From: Streptomyces fagopyri
GTDB lineage: Bacteria; Actinomycetota; Actinomycetes; Streptomycetales; Streptomycetaceae
Direction: 5' to 3'
DNA length: 64,000 nucleotides
NCBI RefSeq assembly: GCF_009498275.1
Contig: NZ_CP045643.1
Location: 2,480,001-2,544,000, forward strand
The translations under genes were made by a program, and so were the position numbers. This document shows positions 35,009 through 43,787 of this stretch, piece by piece (the stretch's first letter is position 1; the number at the start of each line of letters is the position of its first letter). Below the pieces are notes generated by a model. That model ran no database searches. It was given only the letters and a program-made list of their open reading frames with translations, and was not told the origin of the DNA.

Positions 35009-37435
35009 ATGACACCTGAGCGTCCCGAACGGGAGATCCCGGACTCGACGGTTCCCGCCGCGCCCACCGCAACGTACCGGCTCCAGCTGCAACCGGGGTT
35101 CCCCTTCTCCGCCGCCGAGGCCGCCGTGCCGTACCTGGCGTCGCTCGGCGTCTCCCATCTGCACCTGTCCCCCGTCCTGGAGGCCGTCCCGGGCTCGGCG
35201 CACGGCTACGACGTGGTCGACCACACCCGCGTACGGGAAGAACTGGGCGGCGAACCGGGGCTGCGCTCCCTGGCCCGCACGGCGCGCGCGCACGGGCTCG
35301 GGCTGGTCGTGGACATCGTGCCCAACCACATGGCCATGACCCCGCGCCACAACCACCCGCTGTGGGAGGTGCTGCGCGAGGGGCCCCAGTCGCCCTACGC
35401 GCGCTGGTTCGACATCGACTGGGACGCGCAGGGCGGGCGGCTGCTGCTGCCGGTGCTCGGCGGCCGCCTCGGCACGGAGATCGACCGGTTCGAGGTGGAC
35501 GGCGACGTACTGCGCTACCACGACCACGTGTTCCCGCTGCGCGAGGGCACGCGGGAGCTGCCGCTGCCACAGCTCCTGGACGCTCAGTGGTACCGCCCGG
35601 TCTGGTGGCGGCTGGCCCGCACCGAGTTGAACTACCGCCGGTTCTTCAGCATCTCGGAACTCGTCGGGGTGCGTGTCGAGGACCCGGAGGTGTTCGCCGC
35701 GACCCACGGCAAGATCCTGGAGCTGCTGGCCGACGGCGTGGTCGAGGGGCTGCGCGTCGACCATCCGGACGGCCTGGCGGACCCGGACGCGTATCTGCGC
35801 CGTCTGCACGAGGCGACCGGCGGACGCTGGACGGTCGTCGAGAAGATCCTCGCGGACGGCGAGCCGCTGCCCGCCGCCTGGCCGGTCGCGGGCACCACCG
35901 GCTACGACGCGCTGCGGCAGGTCGACGGCCTCTTCACGGACCCGGCGGGTGCGGATGAACTCCTCGTCCAGTACCGGCGGTTCGCGGCCCCGCGGGCCGA
36001 TCAGGGCGGCTCCTGGGAGGCGACGGTACGCCGCGCTGCGTACAAGGTGATCACACAGGAGCTGGCCACCGAGTTCGACCGCCTCACGCGGGTGGCGGAG
36101 CGCCTGTGCGCCCGCTCCCTCGACCCGGCCCTGCGCGACCACGCTCCCTGGGCCCTGGGTGCCGCGCTGCGCGAACTCCTCGTGCGGGTCGACGTCTACC
36201 GGCCGTATCCCTCCACGGACGCCTCCGCCGTCGTCACCGCGGAGGCCGCCGCCGAGGCCCGGGCGGTCTTCACCGTGCCGGAGGAGGCGCACGCCGTGGA
36301 CGTCGTACGGGACCTGGTCCTCGGGCGGGGCGGGGACGGACCTGAACACGCGGAGTTCCGGGCGCGGTTCGCCCAGACCTCCTCGGCCCTGCGGGCCAAG
36401 TCCGTCGAGGACACGGCGTTCTACCGCTACGTACCCCTGCTGTCGGCCAACGAGGTGGGCGGCGACCCGGGGGCTCCGGCCGTTTCCCCCGAGGACTTCC
36501 ACGCCTACTGCTCGCGCCTGCAACGCGACTGGCCCGGCACCGGAACGGCCCTGTCCACCCACGACACGAAACGCAGCGCGGACGTGCGCGCGGCCCTGTC
36601 CGTGCTCACCCAGTGCCCGCGCCGGTGGGGCGACCTCCTCGCCGAGGTCACGCCGGAGGGAGCGGCGGACGCGGCCGGCCGTCAGCTGGCGTGGGCGGCG
36701 TGGCAGACGGTGTTCGGGCTGGGCCCGGCCGACGCGGACCGCGTCCAGGGCGCGCTCCTGAAGCACGCCAGGGAGGCGGGCCTGCACACCGCCTGGACCG
36801 AGCAGGACCCCGCGTACGAGGCGGCGGTCGCGGAGTTCGTCGCGGCCGGCCCCTGCGGGGAACCCGGGAGGCGGGTGGCCGACTTCCGCGCGGGGCTCGC
36901 GCCGCACGTCCGGGCGAACGTCCTGGGGGCCGCCCTGGTGCAGCTGACCATGCCGGGGGTGCCGGACGTCTACCAGGGCACCGAGGACGAGTACCTGGCG
37001 CTGGTGGACCCGGACAACCGGAAGCCGTTCGTACCGCCGCGGCCTTCGGCGCGGGGTGACGGGGAGGTCTCCGAGAAGGCGGCACTCACCACAGCGGCGC
37101 TCCGGCTGCGCGGGCGGCGCCCCGACGTCTTCGGCGACAAGGCGTCGTACGCGCCGCTGACCGCGGCGGGTCCGGGTGCCGGACACTGCGTGGCGTTCGC
37201 GCGCTCCGGGGAGGTGGTCTCGGCGGTCACCCGGCTGTCGTCGCGGCTGTCGGACGAGGGCGGCTGGCGCGACACGCGTCTCGCGCTGCCCGTGGGGCGC
37301 TGGGTGGATCTGCTCACCCCGGGACGGGAGTTCACGGGCCACGCGCGCATGACGGAGCTCTTCGAGCGGTTGCCGGTGGCACTGCTGGAGCGCGTCGGCG
37401 AACGCGGTCCCGCGGACCACACGGCAGGCGGCTGA
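35009..37435 (+). CDS. treY: Maltooligosyl trehalose synthase TreY
   Basis: Protein of 808 residues, GH13 family, which turns the reducing end of a linear maltodextrin into a trehalosyl unit by an intramolecular transfer. Recognisable blocks are TYRLQLQPGFPFSAAE at the start, GSAHGYDVVDHTRV, LVVDIVPNHMA (region I), GLRVDHPDGLADPDAYL (nucleophile Asp, region II) and VVEKILADGEPLP (acid Glu, region III). The C-terminal half includes STHDTKRSADVRAALSVL and VPDVYQGTEDEYLALVDPDN, specific to TreY. Length is normal. Its partner TreZ is encoded about 4.6 kb downstream, with a peptidase and inhibitor block between them. Confidence 0.96.
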   Translation: MTPERPEREIPDSTVPAAPTATYRLQLQPGFPFSAAEAAVPYLASLGVSHLHLSPVLEAVPGSAHGYDVVDHTRVREELGGEPGLRSLARTARAHGLGLVVDIVPNHMAMTPRHNHPLWEVLREGPQSPYARWFDIDWDAQGGRLLLPVLGGRLGTEIDRFEVDGDVLRYHDHVFPLREGTRELPLPQLLDAQWYRPVWWRLARTELNYRRFFSISELVGVRVEDPEVFAATHGKILELLADGVVEGLRVDHPDGLADPDAYLRRLHEATGGRWTVVEKILADGEPLPAAWPVAGTTGYDALRQVDGLFTDPAGADELLVQYRRFAAPRADQGGSWEATVRRAAYKVITQELATEFDRLTRVAERLCARSLDPALRDHAPWALGAALRELLVRVDVYRPYPSTDASAVVTAEAAAEARAVFTVPEEAHAVDVVRDLVLGRGGDGPEHAEFRARFAQTSSALRAKSVEDTAFYRYVPLLSANEVGGDPGAPAVSPEDFHAYCSRLQRDWPGTGTALSTHDTKRSADVRAALSVLTQCPRRWGDLLAEVTPEGAADAAGRQLAWAAWQTVFGLGPADADRVQGALLKHAREAGLHTAWTEQDPAYEAAVAEFVAAGPCGEPGRRVADFRAGLAPHVRANVLGAALVQLTMPGVPDVYQGTEDEYLALVDPDNRKPFVPPRPSARGDGEVSEKAALTTAALRLRGRRPDVFGDKASYAPLTAAGPGAGHCVAFARSGEVVSAVTRLSSRLSDEGGWRDTRLALPVGRWVDLLTPGREFTGHARMTELFERLPVALLERVGERGPADHTAGG

Positions 37436-37865
37436 CCAGGCCTCCGCGGCGGACCGGGAACCCGGCGCCGGGGAGGCCGGACGGCCGGCGGGGCGCGCGG
37501 TCCACGGTCGCGTCTTCGCACGGTCCGCGCCGTCGCACGGTCCGCGCCGTGTCGCCGCGCACGGTCCGCGTCGCTTCGGCGCGCCCGGGTGTGGCGCCCG
37601 GTCGCCTCACCGGAGCCCCGTTCCGCGGCCCGCCGGACAGCCCCCGTACACCCGCACGGGTGACGCCGGAGGCCGGCCGCCGGGTCCCGGCAGTCGCGGG
37701 AGACCCACGGCCGCCCCGGCGGGACCTCCGTCTTTCGGCGGTGCGCGCGCCCGTCGCCGGCGGTGGACTCCACCCGGCGTCCCCGGGGGCTCCCCGCACT
37801 CTGCTTGACAGTTGTCCCCGTCCGTGGAGTACTGCGGAAGGCGACGCAGGGCGGACAAGTCGGGG
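37436..37865. other. Intergenic gap with short 17-bp repeats
   Basis: A 430-bp gap before the M14 peptidase. CCCGGCGCCGGG at 37461-37472 is a perfect palindrome. TCGCACGGTCCGCGCCG occurs twice in tandem (37516-37532 and 37533-37549) with a partial third copy near 37558-37570. No gene with credible codon use is visible. The peptidase promoter should lie in the right part. Confidence 0.6.
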
Positions 37866-39116
37866 GTGAGTCTCCTGCAGGAGCTGCGCTACCCCAGTGT
37901 GTCCGAAATCGTCGCGTCCGCACGGGCGTTGGCGGCCCACCGGCCTGGCCTGAGCACGCTCAGACAGATCGGGGTCTCCCGCGCGGGCCGGCCGCTCCAC
38001 CTGCTGTCCGTCGGTCACGCACAGCGCGCGGTCCTGGTCGTCGCGGGGGCTCACGCCAACGAACCCGCCGGTGGTTCGACGCTGCTGTCCCTGGCCGAAC
38101 GCGTGCTGTACGACGTGGAGTTACGGACCGACACCTCGTGGCACTTCCTGCTCTGCGCGGACCCGGACGGGGCGAGCCTGCATGTGACACCGGCGCCGCG
38201 CACCCTGCTCGACTACCACCTCGGTTTCTTCCGTCCGGCCGGACCCGAGCAGCCGGAGTGGTCGCCGTCCGTACTGCCGCCGGACCGGCTGCCGCCGGAG
38301 ACCCGCGCCCTCACCCGGGTCATCGACGAGCTGCGTCCCTACCTCCAGGCGACCCTGCACGGCACCGATCTCGGCGGCAGCTGGGTGCAGTTGACCAAGG
38401 ACATCCCGGGGCTCGCCGAGCCGTTCGCCAAGTCCGCGGCGGAGCTGCACATCCCGGTGGAGACGGGCGCGTCGGACGCCGCGGGCTGGCCGGCCTCCGG
38501 GCCCGGGGTGCATGTGATGCCGGCCCCCGGCTCGGACGCGGCCTATCCGAGCATGCCCGACGACGCGCGGCACAGCACCTGGTACCACGCGCACCGGTAC
38601 GGAGGTCTGACCGCGGTCGTGGAGGTCCCGATGTGGGCCAGCGATCTGGTGGGCGACCCCGCGCAGCATCCGGCGCCGGCCGCGGCGATGCGGGGTCTGG
38701 CCCGCCGGCTGCGGCTGGACGCGCGGCAGGTGGAGACGGTGCTGACGGAGGTCGTGCCGCGGCTGCCCGGCCCCGACGGACCGCTCCTGCGTGCCGCGAA
38801 ATGGGCGCTGGAGCTGGTGCCGGGGCTGGCCGACGACTGGGTCCGTACGCCGCCGGCGGACACCACGAAGGCGTACGTCGGCAGTGTGGACGCGTTCGGG
38901 CGCCGGCTGCCGCTCAGGGCCGCCGCGATGCTGCTGCGCGTCCTCCAGGAGGCCGACGACCGGGCGGCGCCGCGCCTCGAACGTCTCGTCGCGTCCTGGA
39001 GCGACGCCTTCGCCGAACACTTCGGCGCCCGCTGGGTCCCCCTGGAGCACCAGGTCGAGCACCAGTCCCGCACGGTGGTCGCGGCGGCCCTGCACGCACG
39101 CGACAACGCGGCCTGA
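37866..39116 (+). CDS. M14-type zinc carboxypeptidase with TTA codon
   Basis: Protein of 416 residues of the M14 metallopeptidase family. Zinc ligands fit His63 and Glu66 (AGAHANEPAGG) and His165 (ATLHGTDLGG); Glu253 in VVEVPMW suits the catalytic base. There is no signal peptide, so it should be cytoplasmic or released otherwise. Leu86 is encoded by TTA at 38121-38123, a codon that in Streptomyces needs the bldA tRNA and is almost confined to developmental and secondary-metabolism genes. A close paralog faces it at 39657-41009. The GTG at 37866 is chosen by comparison with that paralog. Cell-wall peptides or small peptides are plausible substrates. Confidence 0.85.
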   Translation: MSLLQELRYPSVSEIVASARALAAHRPGLSTLRQIGVSRAGRPLHLLSVGHAQRAVLVVAGAHANEPAGGSTLLSLAERVLYDVELRTDTSWHFLLCADPDGASLHVTPAPRTLLDYHLGFFRPAGPEQPEWSPSVLPPDRLPPETRALTRVIDELRPYLQATLHGTDLGGSWVQLTKDIPGLAEPFAKSAAELHIPVETGASDAAGWPASGPGVHVMPAPGSDAAYPSMPDDARHSTWYHAHRYGGLTAVVEVPMWASDLVGDPAQHPAPAAAMRGLARRLRLDARQVETVLTEVVPRLPGPDGPLLRAAKWALELVPGLADDWVRTPPADTTKAYVGSVDAFGRRLPLRAAAMLLRVLQEADDRAAPRLERLVASWSDAFAEHFGARWVPLEHQVEHQSRTVVAAALHARDNAA

Positions 39117-39117
39117 G

Positions 39118-39660
39118 CTACTCCAGGTCGAACACCGCGCCCGTGGCGGCGCCCATCACGCAGGAGTTCGCGAAGGTGTGCGTGTAGGTGACCGGGCGGC
39201 CGTCCCACGCGCCGCGCGCGGCGGCGGTGACCGGTGCGTAGATCATGGGGCACAGGACACCCGGCGTGTCCGGGATCCGGCCGATGTCGCCCTCGGCGGC
39301 GGCGAGTTCCGCGCAGGCCCGTGCCGCGTGAGGGTGCCCCTGGGGCGGGTCGCAGAGCAGGAGGGCGCCGCGGGTGCCGGGAACGCCGGTACCGGTACCG
39401 GGGCTACCGATGCCGGTGCCGGTACCGGGGCTGACGGTGCCGGTGCCACCGATGCCGGTACCGGGGACGCCCTCCGTCCGGAAGGGTGCCCGCGAGGGTG
39501 GGAGGGCGGGCGGCGAGACCTCGCCCGGGGTGAGCGTGAGCTGGAGCCAGTTGCCGGGGACGGCCTGCTGGGACGTCGCCGGTGCCGGGGCCGCCGCGGT
39601 CGTGAGCAGAGCCGCCGCGACCGTCAGGGCGCCGCGCAGCGCTTCGGTGATTCTCGTCAT
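39118..39660 (-). CDS. Subtilisin-inhibitor (SSI) family protein with insertion
   Basis: Protein of 180 residues with a signal peptide (ALTVAAALLTTAAAPAPA). The C-terminal 80 residues match Streptomyces subtilisin inhibitor: LLLCDPPQGHPHAARACAE, then VLCPMIYAPV, where Met-Ile is the expected scissile bond (P1 Met as in classical SSI), and THTFANSCVMGA near the end; four Cys form the two usual disulfides. Between the first strand and the first Cys there is a run of PGTGTG-type repeats of about 30 residues absent from normal SSI (about 110 mature residues). The ATG at 39660 overlaps the stop of the M14 gene upstream (ATGA), so the two are coupled. Its end is 1 bp from the end of the other M14 gene. 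Confidence 0.85.
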   Translation of the reverse strand: MTRITEALRGALTVAAALLTTAAAPAPATSQQAVPGNWLQLTLTPGEVSPPALPPSRAPFRTEGVPGTGIGGTGTVSPGTGTGIGSPGTGTGVPGTRGALLLCDPPQGHPHAARACAELAAAEGDIGRIPDTPGVLCPMIYAPVTAAARGAWDGRPVTYTHTFANSCVMGAATGAVFDLE

Positions 39661-41009
39661 TCCCGGTGCATCGGCAGCGCGGCCTGTGGACTCCACCCCG
39701 TCTCACCCGAAGGGGAACCCACCGGTGCGTACCGCCCGGCGAGTTCGAACGCGGCGATCACCACGCGCGCCTGGTACTCGACCTGGCGCGCGACCGGGAT
39801 CCAGCGTGCCCCGCAGCCTTCGCGGTAGTCGGCGCACCAACCGTCGATCAGCCGGTCCAGTTCCGGCAGCGCCTCGCGCGGGTCGTGCCCGGAACCGGTG
39901 ACGAGCTGGTGCAGCAGGCCGGCCGTGCGCAGGGCGACCCGCCGCCCGGCGAGGCGCAGGGACATCAGCCGGGCGGTGCCCAGCGACGGCAGTGGCCGGG
40001 AGCCGGAGTCCCGCAGATCGGGGTCCCAGGAGTCCGCGAGGCCGGGGCCGACCAGTAAATAGTCGTCGACGGGCGCGAGGAGACGGGCCGCGTCCGGAGC
40101 GGTTCCGAGGCCGGGGCGCACGCGCCCGAGGATGCCTTCGAGGACGCGGGTGTCGTGGCGCAGCGTGTGACTGACGGAGCGCAGCACCGCGTCGGCGTCG
40201 GCGGGCCGGGTGGCGTCCTCCACGGCCGCCACGCCCCACATGGGTGCCTCGACGACCGCTGTGACGGTGCCGTGGCGGTGTGGATGGAACCAGGTGGACT
40301 CCACGGCGGCCTCGGTGATCGCGGCGGCCAGGTCCCCGCGGTGCGGCGGCGGGATGCGGTAGACGGCGGGCCCGAGGGCCGGCCAGTAGAGGGTGTCGTA
40401 CGGACCCAGCTCGCGCGGGATGCCGAGCCGGGCGGCGGTGTGGGCGACGCGCTGGGCGAGGCCGGGCAGCTCGCGGGTCAGCTCGACGAAGGCGCCGCCG
40501 ACGTCGACGCCGTGCAGGGAGCACTGGAAGAAGGGCCTCAGTTCGTCCTGGAGGTCGAGGAGGGCGCGGGTCTCGGGCAGCGTCACGCCGTCCGCGCCCT
40601 CGGGCAGCCACTCGGGCTGTTCGAGGAAGCCGGGGCGGAAGAAGTGCCGGAAGTAGCGGCCGAGGGTGTAGGGGCCGGACAGCCACGCCTGGTTGCGGCG
40701 GGAGCCGTCGGGGTCGAGGCAGAGCAGCAGGTTCCAGGTGGCGTCCGCGCCGTCGCGCAGCCGGGGGTCGGCGAGCACCCGTTCCGCGAGGCGGAGGACC
40801 GTGGCGCCGCCCACCGGTTCGTTGGCGTGCGGTCCGGCGACGACGAGGGCCTGGCGGCGGCCGTGCCCGACGGACAGGAGCCAGAGGGGTGTGCCGGCCC
40901 GGGACGTGCCCACGCGGCGCAACCGGGCGTCCGCCGGACGGCGGGCGACGAGCGCGGCGGCACGGGCGCCGAGTTCGTCCACGGTCGGGTAGCGGAGGAG
41001 TGGCGGCAG
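39657..41009 (-). CDS. M14-type zinc carboxypeptidase paralog with TTA codon
   Basis: Protein of 450 residues, a paralog of the protein at 37866-39116. Ligands correspond exactly: His61 and Glu64 (AGPHANEPVGG), His166 (CSLHGVDVGG) and Glu254 (VVEAPMWG). No signal peptide is visible. Leu318 is encoded by TTA (plus strand 40056-40058), so this gene too should need the bldA tRNA. The start is unusual: a perfect GGAGG lies six bases before a CTG at 41009, and starting there gives a head that aligns with the paralog (PPLLRYPTVDEL against LLQELRYPSVSEI); a GTG at 41024 has no good ribosome site. The stop overlaps the inhibitor start, so peptidase and inhibitor are made together. Confidence 0.85.
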   Translation of the reverse strand: MPPLLRYPTVDELGARAAALVARRPADARLRRVGTSRAGTPLWLLSVGHGRRQALVVAGPHANEPVGGATVLRLAERVLADPRLRDGADATWNLLLCLDPDGSRRNQAWLSGPYTLGRYFRHFFRPGFLEQPEWLPEGADGVTLPETRALLDLQDELRPFFQCSLHGVDVGGAFVELTRELPGLAQRVAHTAARLGIPRELGPYDTLYWPALGPAVYRIPPPHRGDLAAAITEAAVESTWFHPHRHGTVTAVVEAPMWGVAAVEDATRPADADAVLRSVSHTLRHDTRVLEGILGRVRPGLGTAPDAARLLAPVDDYLLVGPGLADSWDPDLRDSGSRPLPSLGTARLMSLRLAGRRVALRTAGLLHQLVTGSGHDPREALPELDRLIDGWCADYREGCGARWIPVARQVEYQARVVIAAFELAGRYAPVGSPSGETGWSPQAALPMHRE

Positions 41010-41049
41010 GGCGCACCTCCACACATATGGTGCCGTCGCTTCACCTGAT

Positions 41050-41083
41050 GTACACGGTGTACGCACAGTCAGTCACGACTGTG
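41050..41083. promoter_or_regulatory. Two adjacent palindromes before the M14 paralog
   Basis: GTACACGGTGTAC at 41050-41062 is a perfect 6-1-6 palindrome. CACAGTC (41064-41070) and GACTGTG (41077-41083) form a second inverted repeat. Both lie 40-75 bp upstream of the start at 41009, where a promoter is expected; a TTGACG is on the minus strand near 41094. They are candidate operators. Confidence 0.45.
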
Positions 41084-41296
41084 AAGGAACGTCAACACCG
41101 CGGAACGTAAGGGAAGGCGAGGAAATCGCTGAGTGAAACCCAGGCCAGAGCTCGATCCGGCCGTCCCTGAGGAGGGAGACGTGCCGGAGCCGGGGCGACA
41201 GGACGGACCGGGGGGTCACAAGGACGAGGAGGACCGGAAGCACGAGGACGACCGGGTGGACCAGACGGACCATGTCGGCCGGTCGGGCCATGTGGA

Positions 41297-41848
41297 TCAG
41301 GTGGACGACAGCCGGAAGAGCATCCGTCCGAAACCGATCTGGTCGCCGTCCTGGACGACGGCGGCGCCGATCACCCGCCGTCCGTTGACCGTCGTCCCGT
41401 TGGTCGACCCCAGGTCACGCAGGACCCACAGGCCGCCCTGGCGGCTCAGCTCGGCATGGATCCGCGACACCGTCTCGTGGTTGAGCCGCAGCCCGCTCGC
41501 GGGGTCGCGGCCGATCCGCAGCGGGTAGCCGTTGCCCGGGTGCGGCAGCAGCAGCTTCGGAAGCCGCTCGGCCTGCCAGGCCCTGCGCACCCGTACGGTG
41601 AAGCCGGAGACCGCCTCGACGGTGCCGAACACCAGCTTCGACCAGCGGCCCTCGGTGGCCAGGTCGGCGGTGAGCACGGCGAGTTCGTCGGACCGGCGGG
41701 CGGAGAGCGCCAGTTCCATGCGGCGGACGAACGTGTCGTGCGAGAGACGTCCGAGAGCGACGCCGTCACGCAGGGCCTTGAGCGCCCGGTCGCGTTCCGC
41801 GTCGGACAACCGCGCGGGGTACGTGTGGAACTCGAAAGACGACGTCAC
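41297..41848 (-). CDS. DUF1707-FHA domain protein
   Basis: Protein of 183 residues. Residues 13-65 form a DUF1707 domain (LSDAERDRALKALRDGVALG, RLSHDTFVRRMELAL, RRSDELAVLTADL). A FHA domain follows from about residue 105: PLRIGRDPASGLRL, ETVSRIHAEL and RDLGSTNGTTVNG, which binds phosphothreonine peptides. Such proteins take part in Ser/Thr kinase signalling, often at the membrane or cell wall, though no membrane segment is present. It lies on the same strand as, and upstream of, the M14/inhibitor unit, separated by about 290 bp with possible operators. Its start diverges from treZ, about 190 bp apart. Confidence 0.9.
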   Translation of the reverse strand: MTSSFEFHTYPARLSDAERDRALKALRDGVALGRLSHDTFVRRMELALSARRSDELAVLTADLATEGRWSKLVFGTVEAVSGFTVRVRRAWQAERLPKLLLPHPGNGYPLRIGRDPASGLRLNHETVSRIHAELSRQGGLWVLRDLGSTNGTTVNGRRVIGAAVVQDGDQIGFGRMLFRLSST

Positions 41849-42041
41849 GCTGGTGATTGTCGGTCAGGAGGGGCGGGGTGTCCAGAAGACCCGGAAACGG
41901 CCGCCGCCACCGACACGTTCCCGCCGCGCGTCCATGACATGGCGAACGCGCGGCAAATGGGTGGAGAGGAGCGCGAATCGATCTCGTGTGCCGCACCATG
42001 GACGGGCTACGTCACGGAGAGCGGACAAGGGGGAACCGTCA

Positions 42042-43787
42042 GTGCGGTTCGAGGTGTGGGCACCGCAGGCCGACCGGGTGGCACTCCACCGCGAGGGCGC
42101 CACGAGCGCGCTGGAGCGCGATCCGGAGCGCGCCGGATGGTGGACGGGAGACGCGGAGGCGCGGGACGGGACGCGCTACGGGTTCGCGGTGGACGACGGC
42201 CCCGTACTGCCCGATCCGCGCTCGCGGCGGCAGCCGGACGGCCCCGACGGGCTGAGCGCGGTGGTCGTCCAGGAGCGGTACGACTGGCGCGCCGAGTGGG
42301 CCGGCCGTCCACTGCCGGGCGCGGTCCTGTACGAGCTGCACGTGGGGACGTACACCCCCGGGGGCACCCTGGACTCGGCCGCCGAGCGGCTCGGACATCT
42401 CGCGGAACTGGGCGTCACCCACGTCGAGTTGATGCCGCTGTGCCCGTTCCCCGGGCGGCACGGATGGGGCTACGAGGGTGTCTCGCCGTGGGCGGTGCAC
42501 GAGCCGTACGGCGGCCCCGAGGCGCTGAAGCGTTTCGTCGACCGGGCGCACGAGCTGGGCCTCGGCGTCGTCCTCGACGTGGTGCACAACCATCTCGGGC
42601 CGTCCGGGAACCACCTGCCGGCGTTCGGGCCGTACTTCACGGACACCCATCAGACGCCCTGGGGCTCCGCCGTGAACCTGGACGCGCCCGGTTCGGACGA
42701 GGTGCGGGCGTATCTCGTCGGCAGCGCGCTGGCGTGGCTGCGGGACTACCGGCTGGACGGGCTGCGGCTGGACGCGGTGCACGCGCTGCGCGACACCCGC
42801 GCGCTGCACTTCCTGGAGGAGCTGTCGACGGCCGTGGACACGCTCGCGGACGACCTGGGCCGGCCGCTCTTCCTGATCGCCGAGTCGGACCTGAACGACC
42901 CTCGGCTGATCTCCTCCCGCGAGGAGGGCGGTCTCGGGCTGCACGCCCAGTGGAACGACGACTTCCACCACGCGCTGCACGCCACGCTGACCGGTGAGGC
43001 GCAGGGCTACTACGCGGACTTCGCCGAAGCCCCGTTCACGGCTCTCGCCAAGACGCTGACGTCGGGTTTCTTCCACGACGGCACGTATTCGAGCTTCCGG
43101 GGGCGCCGCCACGGCCGCCCGCTCGACCGTACCCGGGTCCCGGCACACCGGCTGCTGGGCTACTCCCAGACCCACGACCAGATCGGCAACCGCGCCCAGG
43201 GGGACCGCCTTTCGGCGTCGCTCTCCCCCGGGCTGCTGGCCTGCGCGGCCGCGCTGACGCTCACCGGCCCCTTCACGCCGATGCTGTTCATGGGGGAGGA
43301 GTGGGCCGCGGGCACGCCCTGGCAGTTCTTCACCGACCACACCGACCCCGGGCTGGCGGATGCCGTACGACGGGGCAGGCGCCGGGAGTTCGCGGCGCAC
43401 GGCTGGGCCGAGGAGGACGTCCCCGACCCGCAGGACCCGGCGACACGGGAGCGTTCCTGTCTGGACTGGTCGGAGCCGCAGGAGGCGCTCCACGCGCGAA
43501 TGCTGGCCTGGTACCGCGACCTGATCGCCCTGCGCCGGAGTCACCCGGACCTCGCGGACCCCGATCTCGCCGCGGTCAGGATCGCCCACGACGAGGGGGC
43601 CCGCTGGCTCGCCCTGCGGCGCGGGGACGTCCGGGTGGCGGTGAACCTCGGCAAGGAGGCCGCCGGGATCCCGCTGGGCCTGAGCCGGGCGCGCGTGCTG
43701 GCCGCGTGGGAGCCGGTGCGGACGCCGGACGCCGACGGGCTGCTGAGCGTGCCCGGCAAGTCGTGCGTGGTGCTGACGCAGGCGTGA
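42042..43787 (+). CDS. treZ: Maltooligosyl trehalose trehalohydrolase TreZ
   Basis: Protein of 581 residues, GH13 family, which releases trehalose from the product of TreY. Visible blocks: FEVWAPQADRVALHRE (N-terminal domain), VLYELHVGTYTPGGTLD, VVLDVVHNHLGPSGNH (region I), GLRLDAVHALRD with nucleophile Asp (II), LIAESDLNDPRL with acid Glu (III) and YSQTHDQIGNRAQGDR (IV). The GTG at 42042 has AAGGGGGAA upstream. Complete and of normal size. GlgX, TreY and TreZ in one region give the whole glycogen-to-trehalose route, often tied to stress and spore maturation in Streptomyces. Confidence 0.96.
   Translation: MRFEVWAPQADRVALHREGATSALERDPERAGWWTGDAEARDGTRYGFAVDDGPVLPDPRSRRQPDGPDGLSAVVVQERYDWRAEWAGRPLPGAVLYELHVGTYTPGGTLDSAAERLGHLAELGVTHVELMPLCPFPGRHGWGYEGVSPWAVHEPYGGPEALKRFVDRAHELGLGVVLDVVHNHLGPSGNHLPAFGPYFTDTHQTPWGSAVNLDAPGSDEVRAYLVGSALAWLRDYRLDGLRLDAVHALRDTRALHFLEELSTAVDTLADDLGRPLFLIAESDLNDPRLISSREEGGLGLHAQWNDDFHHALHATLTGEAQGYYADFAEAPFTALAKTLTSGFFHDGTYSSFRGRRHGRPLDRTRVPAHRLLGYSQTHDQIGNRAQGDRLSASLSPGLLACAAALTLTGPFTPMLFMGEEWAAGTPWQFFTDHTDPGLADAVRRGRRREFAAHGWAEEDVPDPQDPATRERSCLDWSEPQEALHARMLAWYRDLIALRRSHPDLADPDLAAVRIAHDEGARWLALRRGDVRVAVNLGKEAAGIPLGLSRARVLAAWEPVRTPDADGLLSVPGKSCVVLTQA

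Noticed and set aside
32507..37420. A 1637-codon open frame on the minus strand opposite glgX and treY
   Set aside because: It is antisense to two complete, well recognised GH13 enzymes and is rich in Arg, Gly, His and Val as expected for an opposite-strand shadow at very high G+C.
37863..43787. The peptidase/inhibitor/FHA block as a mobile insertion between treY and treZ
   Set aside because: No transposase, integrase, flanking repeats or change of composition is visible.
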